In this document: positions 30,945 through 39,306 of the stretch, one piece after another | Position numbering within the stretch: the first letter of the stretch is position 1 | Layout: the number at the start of each line of letters is the position of its first letter | Source of the DNA: Acidobacteriota bacterium | GTDB lineage: Bacteria > Acidobacteriota > UBA6911 > RPQK01 > JAJDTT01 | Length of the DNA: 39,306 bases | NCBI GenBank assembly: GCA_022827025.1 | Contig: JAJDTT010000302.1 | Location: forward strand, 1-39,306 | Reading direction: 5' to 3' | Notes under the pieces: model-generated | Seen by the model: the letters and a program-made list of their open reading frames with translations, nothing else | Databases searched by the model: none | Told to the model about the DNA's origin: nothing | Made by a program: the position numbers and the translations under genes

Positions 30945-32759
30945 CTATCGACGCTGCGGCGGCACGGAAAGCCGGGTCCCTCCGCCTTGAACCAACACTG
31001 AATACGCGTTGACCGGCACTTCTTTCCATTCTTCCGCCCGTCCGCCGGGCCAATAAACGCGCACGGCCTCGACTCGATCCGCGTACCCCAGCCCGGCCAG
31101 CACCCTGGGGTCATTGGCGGAGGCGTAGCTTCCGTCCGAGCGGACCCGGCGCCACAGGGTTCGGCCTTCGGACAGCACGACCTCGACTCTGGCGCCCAAC
31201 ATGTCTTGGCCGGAGGGCCGGCCGACAAGCCTCAATCCCACCCAATGTTTGTCACTTCCGGCCTGATTGGTCAGCAGCCGCGCCCGGCCGTTGTTGTTGA
31301 AAACCAGAAGATCCGTGTCGCCGTCGTTGTCCACATCTCCGAACGCCGCTCCGCGGCTCACTTCCGACAACTTGAATACGGCCCCCGCGGCACCGGTCAC
31401 TTCCTGAAATCTTCCCTTCCCCAGATTCCTGAAGAGTTGATTGGTCTGATGCAACGGATAGGGGTCCTTGGCCCGTGCCAGCGCCTCGACGTTCTTCACA
31501 TGTCCATTGACGGCCAATAGGTCCAACCGGCCATCGTTGTCGTAATCCAGGAACGCGGTTCCGAATCCGGTGAAAGGAATGCTGGGAAGGGCCAGCCCGC
31601 TCGGATAGGAGGCATCCTTGAACGACGCCTTCCCCTGGTTGACATAGAGAGTGTTCTTCTCGTTCAGCGACATGTGGGTCATGAAGAGATCTTCGTCCCC
31701 GTCATTGTCATAGTCGCCGGCGTCAACCCCCATGCTGGACTCGGAAAACCCCTCCCCGCTGACGGCGCATCCGGCCAGCAGGGCCTCGTTCCGGAAACTG
31801 CCGTCTCGTTGATTGATCCAGAGGTGATTGGGCCGCTTGTCATTGGCGACATAAATGTCGATCCAGCCATCCCCGTTGAAGTCGGCCGTGCTCACTCCCA
31901 ATGCGCCATTGGATTCCCGGGCAATTCCTGCCTCGTGGGAGACATCTTCGAAGGTCCCGTCGCCCCGATTGCGGAACAGGCTTTCCGGCAACGGTTCGTA
32001 TTGGCTGGGGTCGCAATACTCAAGGGCGCTGCCGCCGGCGGCGTCAGAGAAAGAGAAGCAGCGCTTGTGGTTCGAGAAGCTGAAGTCCACGTAGTTGCCC
32101 ACGTAAAGGTCCAGTCTGCCATCCCGGTCGTAGTCCAGGAACGCCGCGCTGACACTCCAGCGCAGATCATTCGTGCCGGTCGTGCCGGTCACATCGGTAA
32201 AGGTCCCATCCCCGTTGTTCCGAAACATCTGGTTGGGCCCGAAATTGGTCACGTAGAGGTCGATCCAGCCATCATTGTCGAAGTCCCCCGTGGCCACGCC
32301 CATCCCGTAGCCCGGCGACCTGATCCCGCTTTCCTCCGTCACGTCGGTGAAGCGCAGTCGTCGCCCGCCGCCTTCGTCGGTCTGCAGGTCGTTTCGGTAA
32401 AGCCGATCGATCAGCGGTTTGGAATCGGAAACGGGAAAGACCGCGTCGGAAAGGGTCTTTCCCGGACCCAGCATGCGGCCCTGGATCAGGTAGAGGTCGA
32501 GGTCGCCGTCGTTGTCATAATCGAACATGGCCCCACCGGGACCCATCATTTCGCACAGGTAGCGTTCCCCCGACATGCCGTTGAAGTGGACGAAGTCGAT
32601 CCCGGCGTCCGTCGTGGCATCCCGGAAGATCCCGGTGGTTGCCGAAATTCCTGCTTGCCGGCCCGGACCGACGGCCTGCTGCGTTCCCTGGGAGAGGCAG
32701 ACGGTGAGTAGAGCCCAGATGACCAGGAGGATCCCGGAACTCCCTCGGTGAGAGCACAT
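30945..32759 (-). CDS. CRTAC1-type FG-GAP/ASPIC-UnbV protein
   Basis: This 604-residue exported protein has a signal peptide (about 8-27, SGILLVIWALLTVCLSQG) and FG-GAP/VCBS repeats from about 43 to 490. Calcium-binding loops are plain, for example FDYDNDGDLDLYLI (80-93), DFDNDGWIDLYVTN and DYDNDGDEDLFMTH. The C-terminal ASPIC/UnbV domain (about 495-590) includes WVGLRLVGRPSGQDMLGARV, SDGSYASANDPRVLAGLGYA and VRVYWPGG. Such proteins are secreted beta-propellers of uncertain function, often near TPR proteins and TonB receptors. There is no SCO1-like domain here, unlike the protein at 26847. Convergent with the TPR gene, with 65 bases between them. Confidence 0.88.
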   Translation of the reverse strand: MCSHRGSSGILLVIWALLTVCLSQGTQQAVGPGRQAGISATTGIFRDATTDAGIDFVHFNGMSGERYLCEMMGPGGAMFDYDNDGDLDLYLIQGRMLGPGKTLSDAVFPVSDSKPLIDRLYRNDLQTDEGGGRRLRFTDVTEESGIRSPGYGMGVATGDFDNDGWIDLYVTNFGPNQMFRNNGDGTFTDVTGTTGTNDLRWSVSAAFLDYDRDGRLDLYVGNYVDFSFSNHKRCFSFSDAAGGSALEYCDPSQYEPLPESLFRNRGDGTFEDVSHEAGIARESNGALGVSTADFNGDGWIDIYVANDKRPNHLWINQRDGSFRNEALLAGCAVSGEGFSESSMGVDAGDYDNDGDEDLFMTHMSLNEKNTLYVNQGKASFKDASYPSGLALPSIPFTGFGTAFLDYDNDGRLDLLAVNGHVKNVEALARAKDPYPLHQTNQLFRNLGKGRFQEVTGAAGAVFKLSEVSRGAAFGDVDNDGDTDLLVFNNNGRARLLTNQAGSDKHWVGLRLVGRPSGQDMLGARVEVVLSEGRTLWRRVRSDGSYASANDPRVLAGLGYADRVEAVRVYWPGGRAEEWKEVPVNAYSVLVQGGGTRLSVPPQRR

Positions 32760-32909
32760 GCTTCTCTCATCCTATTACGAACGCCGGTAACGGATGTGCT
32801 GTCCCTCACACCGGCGTTGGGGCGCCCGTGGTGGTCGCCCGCCCGGTGCCGGCGGCCGAGATCGTCCTGCGCGAGTGGCTTCTCTCGGCAGCTTGGTTTG
32901 GACCGAAGA

Positions 32910-32934
32910 GGGCGCCCACAAGGGGCGCCCCTAC
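32910..32934 (-). repeat. GTAGGGG hairpin repeat, copy R5
   Basis: GGGCGCCC-ACAAG-GGGCGCCC plus CTAC, identical in core to R2. In reverse complement the flanks are GAATTCGTATCC before and TCTTCGGTCCAAACCA after, the same as R3, so the repeat unit is about 50 bases with conserved shoulders. It lies in the 237-base gap between the CRTAC1 gene and the copper monooxygenase fusion gene. Confidence 0.78.
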
Positions 32935-32996
32935 GGATACGAATTCGAGTCTCGGCCCGTTACGAATACATGTATTTGCGTAGGTATCCGGACCGC

Positions 32997-35027
32997 TCAA
33001 TGGGGAGAAGTCAGTAGAAGTTCCCGCGCCAGCTTCAGGTTGCGCTCGGCGTCGGCGTAGCTGGGGTCGATCTCCAGGGCGCGCCGGTATTCGACGACGG
33101 CCCGGCTGAAATTCCCTGTGGCGAGAAGCGCATTGCCCAGATTGTTGCGGGCCTCCGCAAAGTCCGGATCGATCCTCACGGCACGCTCGAAGTGGTACAG
33201 GGCCTGGGCCAGGTCTTCCTGCTGAGCGAAGGCGATGCCCAGGTTGTTGTGCGCCCTGGCAAACTCCGGCTGGATCCGGATGGCTCGCTGGAGGCTGGCA
33301 ATGGCCTGGCCGATGCGGCCCGCGGCCAACAGGGCTCCGCCCAGATTGTAGTGGGCCTCCAGCAGATCCGGCTTGATCTTCAGGGCCCGGCCATAGTGGT
33401 CGATGGCCTCCCCGGCATGGCCCTGCTGGATCAGGGCGGTCGCCAGATTGCTGTGGCTCTCCGCGTACCCGGGACGGATTTCGAGCGCCCGGCGATAGTG
33501 GCGGATGGCCTCCTCAACCATTCCCCGCGCCTGAAGCACCTGACCCAGGTGATCGTGGGTCCGGGCATCTTCGGGATCGATCTCCAAGGCGTGCCGGTAG
33601 CCGGCAATGAACCGGTCACGCTCCTTGACCCGGTAGTCGGTCTGCAGGGTCAGCAGGTCATTCCTGTCTTGCGTCGATACCTGGAGCCACAGGTCACCCA
33701 TCTCATCGCTGGAATTAGGACCGTAAACCACCCGCTGAGGCGGGTTGTGGGGGTTGCGGACATTCTCCGGCGAGTTGTCGTAACTGTACTGCATGGTCAG
33801 CCGGGTTCCTCGCGGCAGAGAAATCGGCTCACGGTAGACGTAGTCGTCCTGCCAATTGAAGTCCCACTCCTTGATGTAGACGAGCCAGCGCCTGCTGCCG
33901 TCGGGAAGTTGCGCAAAGGCGCGCATCTGTTTGCCCAGATAGTGGGCATGCGGGTAAACACCCAGAAGCTGCACGGCCACCGGCAGCACATAACTGTCTT
34001 CGATCCAGTACTCCTTCTCTCCAGGAGCAATGTCGATGGTCTGCGACCCCAGCCCGATGATAAAGGAGGTCTTGGCCGGGGCCTCGTCACTGAAATAGAG
34101 CCCCACGCTGGGCTGAATCCGCTCCGGCTTGCCCGAGGGCATCATGTGCAGTTCCAACACCAGGTCGGCGCCCTTTTTCAGCCGCCAGGTCCTGCCGTCT
34201 TCACCCTCTGCCGGAACCTTGCCCGGCGTCCACCCCAGAAAATGACCGTCGGGCGCGCGGGCAAACTCGGTGGACCTCATGCCTTCGAAACCCGGAACGG
34301 GATCATCCTCATCCAATTGCCGGCAACGGCGGGTCGTGTCGACCAGTCCTACCGCATGGTGGACGACCCTCGGGTTGCCGGGCCGAAACTCCAAGGCCCG
34401 CACATAACGGTCCGACTTCAGGGCGGCCGGTATGACGAACATCCGGAAGATGTCCGGTCCATCGGCCGACAGGGTGTAGGGCCGGGGCATGGTGAGGACC
34501 AGGTCCGGTTCCCCCAGGTGCCATCCGGCCGGCCATTCCGGCGCCTCGGGGGCATCTGCCGGATTCCCTTCGATGGCCCCCTCGGCCACCCACTGCGCCA
34601 ACATGCCGATCTGGTCCATATTCAGGCGGCGCTCCCCGATGAACTCCCCGTAACCCGGCTCGGGCTGCCAGGGAGGCATGTAACGACTCTGCGTGACGGT
34701 CACGATCTGCCGGGCCCGGCGGTTGACGTCGGCGTAGCCGAGCAAGTTGAACGGGCCCGCACCCCCGGGCCGGTGACAGGTTGCGCAGTTTTCGAACACC
34801 AGGGGCGCGATGTCCCGGTTGAAGGTCAAGGTGCCGGCCGGCCGGGGCAAATAAGTAGCCGGTGCTCCTTCAATACTTGTTTCCGGGGGCGGCGGGGATG
34901 TCGGGGTAGAGTCCGGTTGTGTGCACCCGATCCAGGTCGAACTCAGCCATGCCCCCATCAAGAGTGGAAGGGCAACGTCCGCCTTGAGTCTTGTCCGGAA
35001 TGGACGTTCCGACTTGTAAAGCTCCAT
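32997..35027 (-). CDS. Cytochrome c / PHM-type copper monooxygenase / TPR fusion lipoprotein
   Basis: This 676-residue protein appears lipidated at C35 (hydrophobic ALPLLMGAWLSSTWIGC). A small cytochrome c-like module holds CATCH (C81, C84, H85) with the probable sixth ligand Met in SRYMPPW. Residues about 165-450 resemble the two-domain copper ascorbate-dependent monooxygenase fold of peptidylglycine hydroxylating enzymes. All candidate copper ligands are there: H223/H224 in VVHHAVG and H294 in LELHMMPSG (CuH-type), H360/H362 in YPHAHYLG and M443 in SSDEMG (CuM-type), with spacings close to PHM. Residues 470-670 are about six TPR units. It could hydroxylate an exported substrate using electrons from its own haem. 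Adjacent CRTAC1 and Oar genes suggest a shared envelope function. Confidence 0.85.
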   Translation of the reverse strand: MELYKSERPFRTRLKADVALPLLMGAWLSSTWIGCTQPDSTPTSPPPPETSIEGAPATYLPRPAGTLTFNRDIAPLVFENCATCHRPGGAGPFNLLGYADVNRRARQIVTVTQSRYMPPWQPEPGYGEFIGERRLNMDQIGMLAQWVAEGAIEGNPADAPEAPEWPAGWHLGEPDLVLTMPRPYTLSADGPDIFRMFVIPAALKSDRYVRALEFRPGNPRVVHHAVGLVDTTRRCRQLDEDDPVPGFEGMRSTEFARAPDGHFLGWTPGKVPAEGEDGRTWRLKKGADLVLELHMMPSGKPERIQPSVGLYFSDEAPAKTSFIIGLGSQTIDIAPGEKEYWIEDSYVLPVAVQLLGVYPHAHYLGKQMRAFAQLPDGSRRWLVYIKEWDFNWQDDYVYREPISLPRGTRLTMQYSYDNSPENVRNPHNPPQRVVYGPNSSDEMGDLWLQVSTQDRNDLLTLQTDYRVKERDRFIAGYRHALEIDPEDARTHDHLGQVLQARGMVEEAIRHYRRALEIRPGYAESHSNLATALIQQGHAGEAIDHYGRALKIKPDLLEAHYNLGGALLAAGRIGQAIASLQRAIRIQPEFARAHNNLGIAFAQQEDLAQALYHFERAVRIDPDFAEARNNLGNALLATGNFSRAVVEYRRALEIDPSYADAERNLKLARELLLTSPH

Positions 35028-35275
35028 CTACATACGCCCAGCCAGGTTGCAGAGACGCCTGATTCCCGATTCTACGCGATTTCGGCCGGGATTCGGCAGC
35101 TTCCTTTTTGGCCGTGCCGCCGGCATTGGATCACCTTGCTCCAATGCTGGTGCGCGTCTGCTTGACCTGTTGTGCTTGTAAACCTCCAAAAACATTGCGA
35201 AAGTTGAGACTTTTTTCGGGGCGTCGGGGGGAGGGGGTTGACTTTCACTGACGGACTCATGTAGCGTCCGTTCCA

Positions 35276-35287
35276 ACTTGTACAAGT
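35276..35287. promoter_or_regulatory. Palindrome upstream of the Oar-type receptor gene
   Basis: ACTTGTACAAGT is a perfect 12-base palindrome, 45 bases before the receptor start. A TTGACT at 35239-35244 lies upstream and could be a -35 element. The site could bind a regulator, but palindromes of this length occur by chance at modest frequency. Confidence 0.35.
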
Positions 35288-35331
35288 ATGTTTCCGCTCA
35301 CCCATATTCCGTCCCTAAGGAGGACGCGACA

Positions 35332-38300
35332 ATGCAGTTTTCTTTCTCTTCCGTCAGGATCATTCTACCTCTGATTCTGCTGCTGGTATCCCTGCCCGTA
35401 GCGGCCCAGGACAATCTGGGCAGGATTGCCGGGGCCGTCGCCGACGAGACGGGGGCGCGGATTCCGGGCGTCGACGTGACGGCCCGCGATGAAGCGACCG
35501 GCCTCGAAACCGCTACCGTCAGCAGCGAGTCGGGAGACTACTCTTTTCCAGCCGTGGTGATCGGTTCCTACACGATCTCCGCGAGCCTGCCCGGATTCAA
35601 GACGGTCGAACAAGTGGGCGTACGGGTCGTTTCCGGCTTGGCAGTGACGCTCGACATCACCTTGCCCATAGGCGAGGTGGTCGACACCGTGACTGTGGAA
35701 AGTCAGGCGCTGGCGGTGGACAACCAATCCTCCAGCGCAGGCCTCACCCGGGTGGTCGAGGAGATCGAGGAACTGCCGATGGCGGTCAACCAGGGGGCCC
35801 GGCACAGTCTGTCCTTCACTCGAACTTTGCCCGGTTTCTCCTACGATCCCTACGGCAAGGAGACCGACACCACCGACCGCGGCTACATCCACGGCGTTGT
35901 GGGGGTCATGAGCACCAACATCGACGGGATCTACTCCAGCCCCGCCAACAACTTCGGCATGAGAGAGGATTCGGGGCTGATTCCCGAAGTCATCAGCGAG
36001 TTTCGAACCGTGGCCAACGTCAACGCCGAGCACGGATGGAACATGGGCTCGAGCGTGGAGATGGTCATGAAGTCGGGAACCAACGAGTTCCACGGCAGCC
36101 TTTTCGAGTATTTTCGAAACGACGTCCTGGACGCCCGCCAGTGGTTTGCCGCAGATGTCAATCCCCACCGGCAGAACGAGTTTGGAGCCGTCGTCGGCGG
36201 GCGGATCATCAAAGACAGGCACTTCTTCCTGGCCAGCTATACCGGCTACCGGGAGCGACGGACCGCCGGCGGCCAGACCTCGACCGTCCCCACAGGGTTG
36301 ATGCGACGTGGCGATTTCAGCGAGTTCCTGGGATCCCAGATTGGGACCGATGTCCTGGGCAGGCCGATCTTGCAGGGTCAGATCTATGATCCGGCCACTA
36401 CTCGGCCAGACGGACATGGAGGATTCATTCGCGATCCATTCCCGGGCAACGTCATTCCCAGCAACCGGATCAGCTCCATTTCGGCCGCTTTTCAGGATGG
36501 CGTCCCTATGCCCAACCGGCCCGGCACGGTGAACAACCATGTCGGCCCGCTGGACAAGGGCGAGCAGGACATCGACAAGCTGACCTTGAAGACGGACCAC
36601 AAGTTTACCGACAACTACAAGTTTTCTTTCGGGATGGACTGGCACCGTAAGGATGTCGTCTGGCCCGGGAACGCCGGCTATGACCAGTTGATCAACACCA
36701 CCCATTTGACGCTGGGCAAACAGTTCCGCTATCGGTTCTCGAATTACTACACCCTGCGGCCCAACGTGCTCTTCAGTTTGCGCTTGGCCGGCCAGGGAGT
36801 GCCTCGGGAGATCGGCAAGCCGGGCAACACCCACGGCCGGGATTCGGGGCTCACAGGTTTGGTGACGCCCGATACCCCTTTCACCAACATTCAGGGCGCC
36901 TCCGGATTTGGATTCCTCTTCCTGAATCTGTTCATGCCCGAATTCACGTACCCGGTCTATACGGATCTGACCTGGGTCAAGGGGAGCCACAATTACAAGT
37001 TCGGCATCCAGGGCAGATACGCCGCCGTGGGACGGAACGTCCAGATTTTCACCAACGGCAATTTCACCTTCAGCGATATCACGACAGGATTGGCCGGCGG
37101 CAATCAGATGGACGCGGGCGGCAACGTCTCCGCGTTCCCCGATATCGCGCTGACCGGCCGCGGCTGGGCCAGCTACCTCTTGGGAGAAGTGAACACCGCC
37201 TTCATGAGGCCGTCTGACAACAAGAGAGTCAACAATCGCGTCTATGCCATCTATTTGCAGGACACCTGGCGCGCCACCCGCCAACTGACCGTCAACTACG
37301 GGCTTCGATACAACTGGTGGACCCCCTTCGGCGAAACCTATCACCGGATGGGCTACTTCAGTCCCGACATTCCGAACGCCGCGGCGGACGGGCGAATGGG
37401 CGCCTTGACTTTCAACGGCGAGGGACCGGGGCGAAACGGCCGAACCAGGGCCTACGATCGGGATTGGGGCGCCTGGTCGCCCCGTCTGGGCCTGGCCTAC
37501 GCCCTGGACGACAAGACCGTACTGCGAGCCTATGCGGGTATCACCTACGCCAATCCGGGCGCCGAGCTGCAGGGCGGCGGGAATGTAGCGGCCCTGGGGT
37601 GGGCTGCAGAGCCGTCGTACAGTTCGATTGACGGCGGAGTGACCCCGGCCTTCAACTGGAACGACGGGTTTCCGGCCGAAGGACTCCAGATCGTCGGCAG
37701 TCTTCCCAACCTCGACCCGACCCTGGCCAACGGGACCGCCGTGCACTGGATTCATCCCCAGGACAACAAGTGGACCACCAGCAATAACTTCGGATTCGGG
37801 ATTGAACGGGAGGTGGGGTGGAATCTCCTGCTCAAGGGGGACTACGTCGGCAAGCTGGGCCGGCACTACCGGCTGAATTGGGAACGCAACGAGGTGCCCC
37901 CCGGGATCTTCAGGCTGGGACCGGTCATCGATCAACCGATATCGTCCCCCGATGGCATGGCGACCGGCGTCCCCGTACCCTACATGGGGTTCACTGGAAG
38001 TGTCCGGCAGGCGTCGCGTCCCTATCCCCAGTACACGGGAGTCAATCTGAGAGGCGCCCACGGAGGGATTACCTCCTACCATGCCGCCAACATCAGCGCT
38101 CAGAAGCGTTTCGGAGGGGGACTCAGTTTTCTGCTGGCGTATACCCTTTCCAAGAACATCGCCACTGGTAGAGGCTATGGTGTATTCGGTGCGCCCGGAG
38201 TGTCGCATGAGGGGTATGGAGGGGGCCGAGTCCGTTTCATTACACCTTACGATCGCACCCACAACATGGCCTTGACCTGGACCTGGCAGTTGCCCTTCGG

Positions 38301-38787
38301 CCGGGGTCAGCGATGGGGAGCTGACGCCTCCACCCTGTTCAACCATTTCATTGGGAGATGGCGGGTCATGGGTTGGCACAACTACATGTCGGGAGACCCC
38401 ATCGACCTGGGGGCACGAGTCAATCGCACTGGACGAGGCCTGGGAGGCGGGGTCAGCCACGGGGGATACGATCCCAACGGATCGCAGAAAAATACGCTCA
38501 ACGTGGACGCCTTTGCGCCTGAAAACAGGGTGATTGCCTTCGCCGACACCCGCCAGTTGCCGGATATTCGCAAGTTCGGATACTCGACCGAGAACCTGTC
38601 GATTCTGAAAGACTTTCTGGTCACGGAGGGCGTGCGTCTGGAATTTGGGACAGAGATTTTCAATATCTTCAACCGGGCGCAATTCTATAGTCCGCGCTAT
38701 TCCCTCGCCGATCCAAGCGCCTTTGGACGATACAGAAACACGGCGCTGGCTCGAATCATTCAGTTCCGGCTAAGGATCGCCTGGTAA
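35332..38787 (+). CDS. Oar-type TonB-dependent receptor with N-terminal carboxypeptidase regulatory-like domain
   Basis: This 1151-residue outer-membrane protein starts at ATG 35332 behind a strong AAGGAGG site. It has a signal peptide (IILPLILLLVSLPVAAQ), a carboxypeptidase regulatory-like Ig-fold domain (about 28-107, GRIAGAVADETGARIPGVDV and VIGSYTISASLPGFKTVEQV), a plug-like region (about 110-240) and a large beta barrel. The chain ends in ARIIQFRLRIAW, with the terminal aromatic residue usual for outer-membrane barrels. Oar-type receptors in Acidobacteria number in the tens per genome and import or export large compounds, with no SusD partner needed. No SusD-like gene is next to it. It is divergent from the copper monooxygenase fusion. 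Confidence 0.9.
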   Translation: MQFSFSSVRIILPLILLLVSLPVAAQDNLGRIAGAVADETGARIPGVDVTARDEATGLETATVSSESGDYSFPAVVIGSYTISASLPGFKTVEQVGVRVVSGLAVTLDITLPIGEVVDTVTVESQALAVDNQSSSAGLTRVVEEIEELPMAVNQGARHSLSFTRTLPGFSYDPYGKETDTTDRGYIHGVVGVMSTNIDGIYSSPANNFGMREDSGLIPEVISEFRTVANVNAEHGWNMGSSVEMVMKSGTNEFHGSLFEYFRNDVLDARQWFAADVNPHRQNEFGAVVGGRIIKDRHFFLASYTGYRERRTAGGQTSTVPTGLMRRGDFSEFLGSQIGTDVLGRPILQGQIYDPATTRPDGHGGFIRDPFPGNVIPSNRISSISAAFQDGVPMPNRPGTVNNHVGPLDKGEQDIDKLTLKTDHKFTDNYKFSFGMDWHRKDVVWPGNAGYDQLINTTHLTLGKQFRYRFSNYYTLRPNVLFSLRLAGQGVPREIGKPGNTHGRDSGLTGLVTPDTPFTNIQGASGFGFLFLNLFMPEFTYPVYTDLTWVKGSHNYKFGIQGRYAAVGRNVQIFTNGNFTFSDITTGLAGGNQMDAGGNVSAFPDIALTGRGWASYLLGEVNTAFMRPSDNKRVNNRVYAIYLQDTWRATRQLTVNYGLRYNWWTPFGETYHRMGYFSPDIPNAAADGRMGALTFNGEGPGRNGRTRAYDRDWGAWSPRLGLAYALDDKTVLRAYAGITYANPGAELQGGGNVAALGWAAEPSYSSIDGGVTPAFNWNDGFPAEGLQIVGSLPNLDPTLANGTAVHWIHPQDNKWTTSNNFGFGIEREVGWNLLLKGDYVGKLGRHYRLNWERNEVPPGIFRLGPVIDQPISSPDGMATGVPVPYMGFTGSVRQASRPYPQYTGVNLRGAHGGITSYHAANISAQKRFGGGLSFLLAYTLSKNIATGRGYGVFGAPGVSHEGYGGGRVRFITPYDRTHNMALTWTWQLPFGRGQRWGADASTLFNHFIGRWRVMGWHNYMSGDPIDLGARVNRTGRGLGGGVSHGGYDPNGSQKNTLNVDAFAPENRVIAFADTRQLPDIRKFGYSTENLSILKDFLVTEGVRLEFGTEIFNIFNRAQFYSPRYSLADPSAFGRYRNTALARIIQFRLRIAW

Positions 38788-38822
38788 AGGAGGGGGACAT
38801 CCTTGTCCCCCCCCTCTTTTCT
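38788..38822 (+). terminator. Rho-independent terminator after the receptor gene
   Basis: GGGGGACA (38792-38799), loop TCCT, TGTCCCCC (38804-38811), then CCCTCTTTTCT: an eight-pair GC-rich stem followed by a T-rich run, beginning one codon after the receptor stop. Confidence 0.75.
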
Positions 38823-38872
38823 GGGAGTCGAAAGTCGAGGCCGCCGGATCCGTCCAATTCACTGAGAAACCG

Positions 38873-38900
38873 GGAGCGGGAGTAGCAAAACCCCCGCTCC
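38873..38900. repeat. GGAGCGGG hairpin, copy 1
   Basis: GGAGCGGG pairs with CCCGCTCC (38893-38900) around a 12-base loop. It is the imperfect sibling of 39050-39077. The 519-base end gap 38788-39306 has only hairpins and no gene. Confidence 0.55.
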
Positions 38901-39049
38901 TGTCCCGTCCCCGGACTCCACACCACCGTTTCGCGCCGGGAAGAACTACAAGGGTTCGCAGCAACAACGCGGTGGATTAACCCGCATTTCTCACCAGCTC
39001 TCCCACCGGCCATGAGCCAGCGAGATCCTGGAAGAAACAGGGGCGTGTA

Positions 39050-39077
39050 GGAGCGGGGGTTTTCCTACCCCCGCTCC
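39050..39077. repeat. GGAGCGGGGG hairpin, copy 2
   Basis: GGAGCGGGGG pairs perfectly with CCCCCGCTCC over ten bases around the loop TTTTCCTA. Confidence 0.65.
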
Positions 39078-39141
39078 CGCATCTTGTTGTCCCTGTCCCG
39101 GTTGGTATGAAAGAGAGCGCCTGAAAGACGCCTCCTACGGG

Positions 39142-39163
39142 GGGGGGACAGGAAAGTCCCCCC
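39142..39163. repeat. G-rich hairpin
   Basis: GGGGGGAC pairs with GTCCCCCC around AGGAAA. It is similar in makeup to the terminator hairpin at 38792 (GGGGGACA/TGTCCCCC), so both may belong to one repeat family. Confidence 0.55.
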
Positions 39164-39287
39164 TCCTGGCACTCCTGCGCGTTTCTCAGAAGTCCCCCAC
39201 CGCCGGGCCACCGGCATGATCCCGCGAGAAACTGGGCGGGGATTGTCCATCAGCGGCGCCCACCGCGTCGCCGCTGTCCAACGACTC

Positions 39288-39306
39288 GTAGGGGCGACCC
39301 TTGTGG
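39288..39306 (+). repeat. GTAGGGG hairpin repeat, copy R6 (cut by window end)
   Basis: GTAGGGGCGACCCTTGTGG matches the start of the family core in forward orientation. The second arm lies beyond the window. Confidence 0.7.

Noticed and set aside
32965-32976. Palindrome AATACATGTATT upstream of the CRTAC1 gene
   Set aside because: It is short and AT-rich, lies at the end of the copper monooxygenase gene, and has no clear promoter next to it; chance is a sufficient explanation.
35365-38682. Open frame of about 1100 codons opposite the Oar receptor gene
   Set aside because: The plus strand has a signal peptide, strong ribosome-binding site and barrel features; the antisense frame has none.
35332-38787. 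SusC-type receptor of a polysaccharide utilisation locus
   Set aside because: No SusD-like gene or sensor adjoins it, and the sequence matches the Oar-like class; the GH51 gene is 8 kb away on the other side of unrelated genes.
38788-39306. CRISPR-like array
   Set aside because: The repeats are palindromes of different types at irregular spacing, with no constant repeat-spacer unit and no cas genes.

Overview
This GC-rich 39.3 kb bacterial window most resembles an Acidobacteriota genome or metagenome bin. The main reasons are an Oar-type TonB-dependent receptor with an N-terminal carboxypeptidase-like domain, two CRTAC1 (FG-GAP plus ASPIC/UnbV) proteins, several exported TPR proteins, a cytochrome c / PHM-type copper monooxygenase / TPR fusion, a BKACE enzyme, DUF3500 and many dispersed hairpin repeats. 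No rRNA or tRNA is present, so the lineage is an inference; Planctomycetota, Poribacteria or related groups are not excluded.

Layout. Positions 1-2070 are a small accessory island: a palindromic mobile element, an Xre/RES toxin-antitoxin pair whose toxin is cut short at that element, a complete VapBC pair with a palindromic operator, and an orphan VapB. Positions 2100-5470 (minus) form a catabolic operon of BKACE, amidohydrolase and C45 acyltransferase-like hydrolase, preceded by a NYN-domain protein. Positions 6841-10401 (plus) hold a sodium/solute symporter, an aldo/keto reductase and an Ldh-family dehydrogenase, behind a good sigma70-like promoter. A RelBE-like pair and a second palindromic element follow. 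Positions 11539-15516 hold a DUF3500 protein, a second symporter with an FHA-like domain in its last loop, and a lipoprotein-like formylglycine-generating enzyme. Positions 15513-22260 (minus) are housekeeping and transport genes: hemG, korB, korA, a RCK potassium channel and a ZIP transporter. Positions 22397-24903 (plus) form a tightly coupled set of two small membrane proteins, VanZ and a secreted GH51-like arabinofuranosidase.

Positions 24961-38787 are the most unusual part. They carry an exported TPR protein, a CRTAC1 protein with an N-terminal SCO1-like domain that lacks the copper cysteines, another exported TPR protein, a second CRTAC1 protein, the cytochrome c / copper monooxygenase / TPR lipoprotein with a full set of candidate copper ligands, and the Oar-type receptor. 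Their shared secretion signals and copper theme suggest one envelope system for oxidising and importing a substrate, but this is inferred from proximity and domains only.

Two repeat families run through the intergenic spaces. One is a 160-base, nearly complete palindrome, MITE-like, with four copies, two of which meet a gene at its TAG stop codon. The other is a short hairpin family (core GTAGGGGCGCCCCTTGTGG and variants) whose stem arms vary in a compensatory way. The two repeat families and the FHA-symporter, degenerate SCO1-CRTAC1 and copper monooxygenase fusions are the observations most worth following up.
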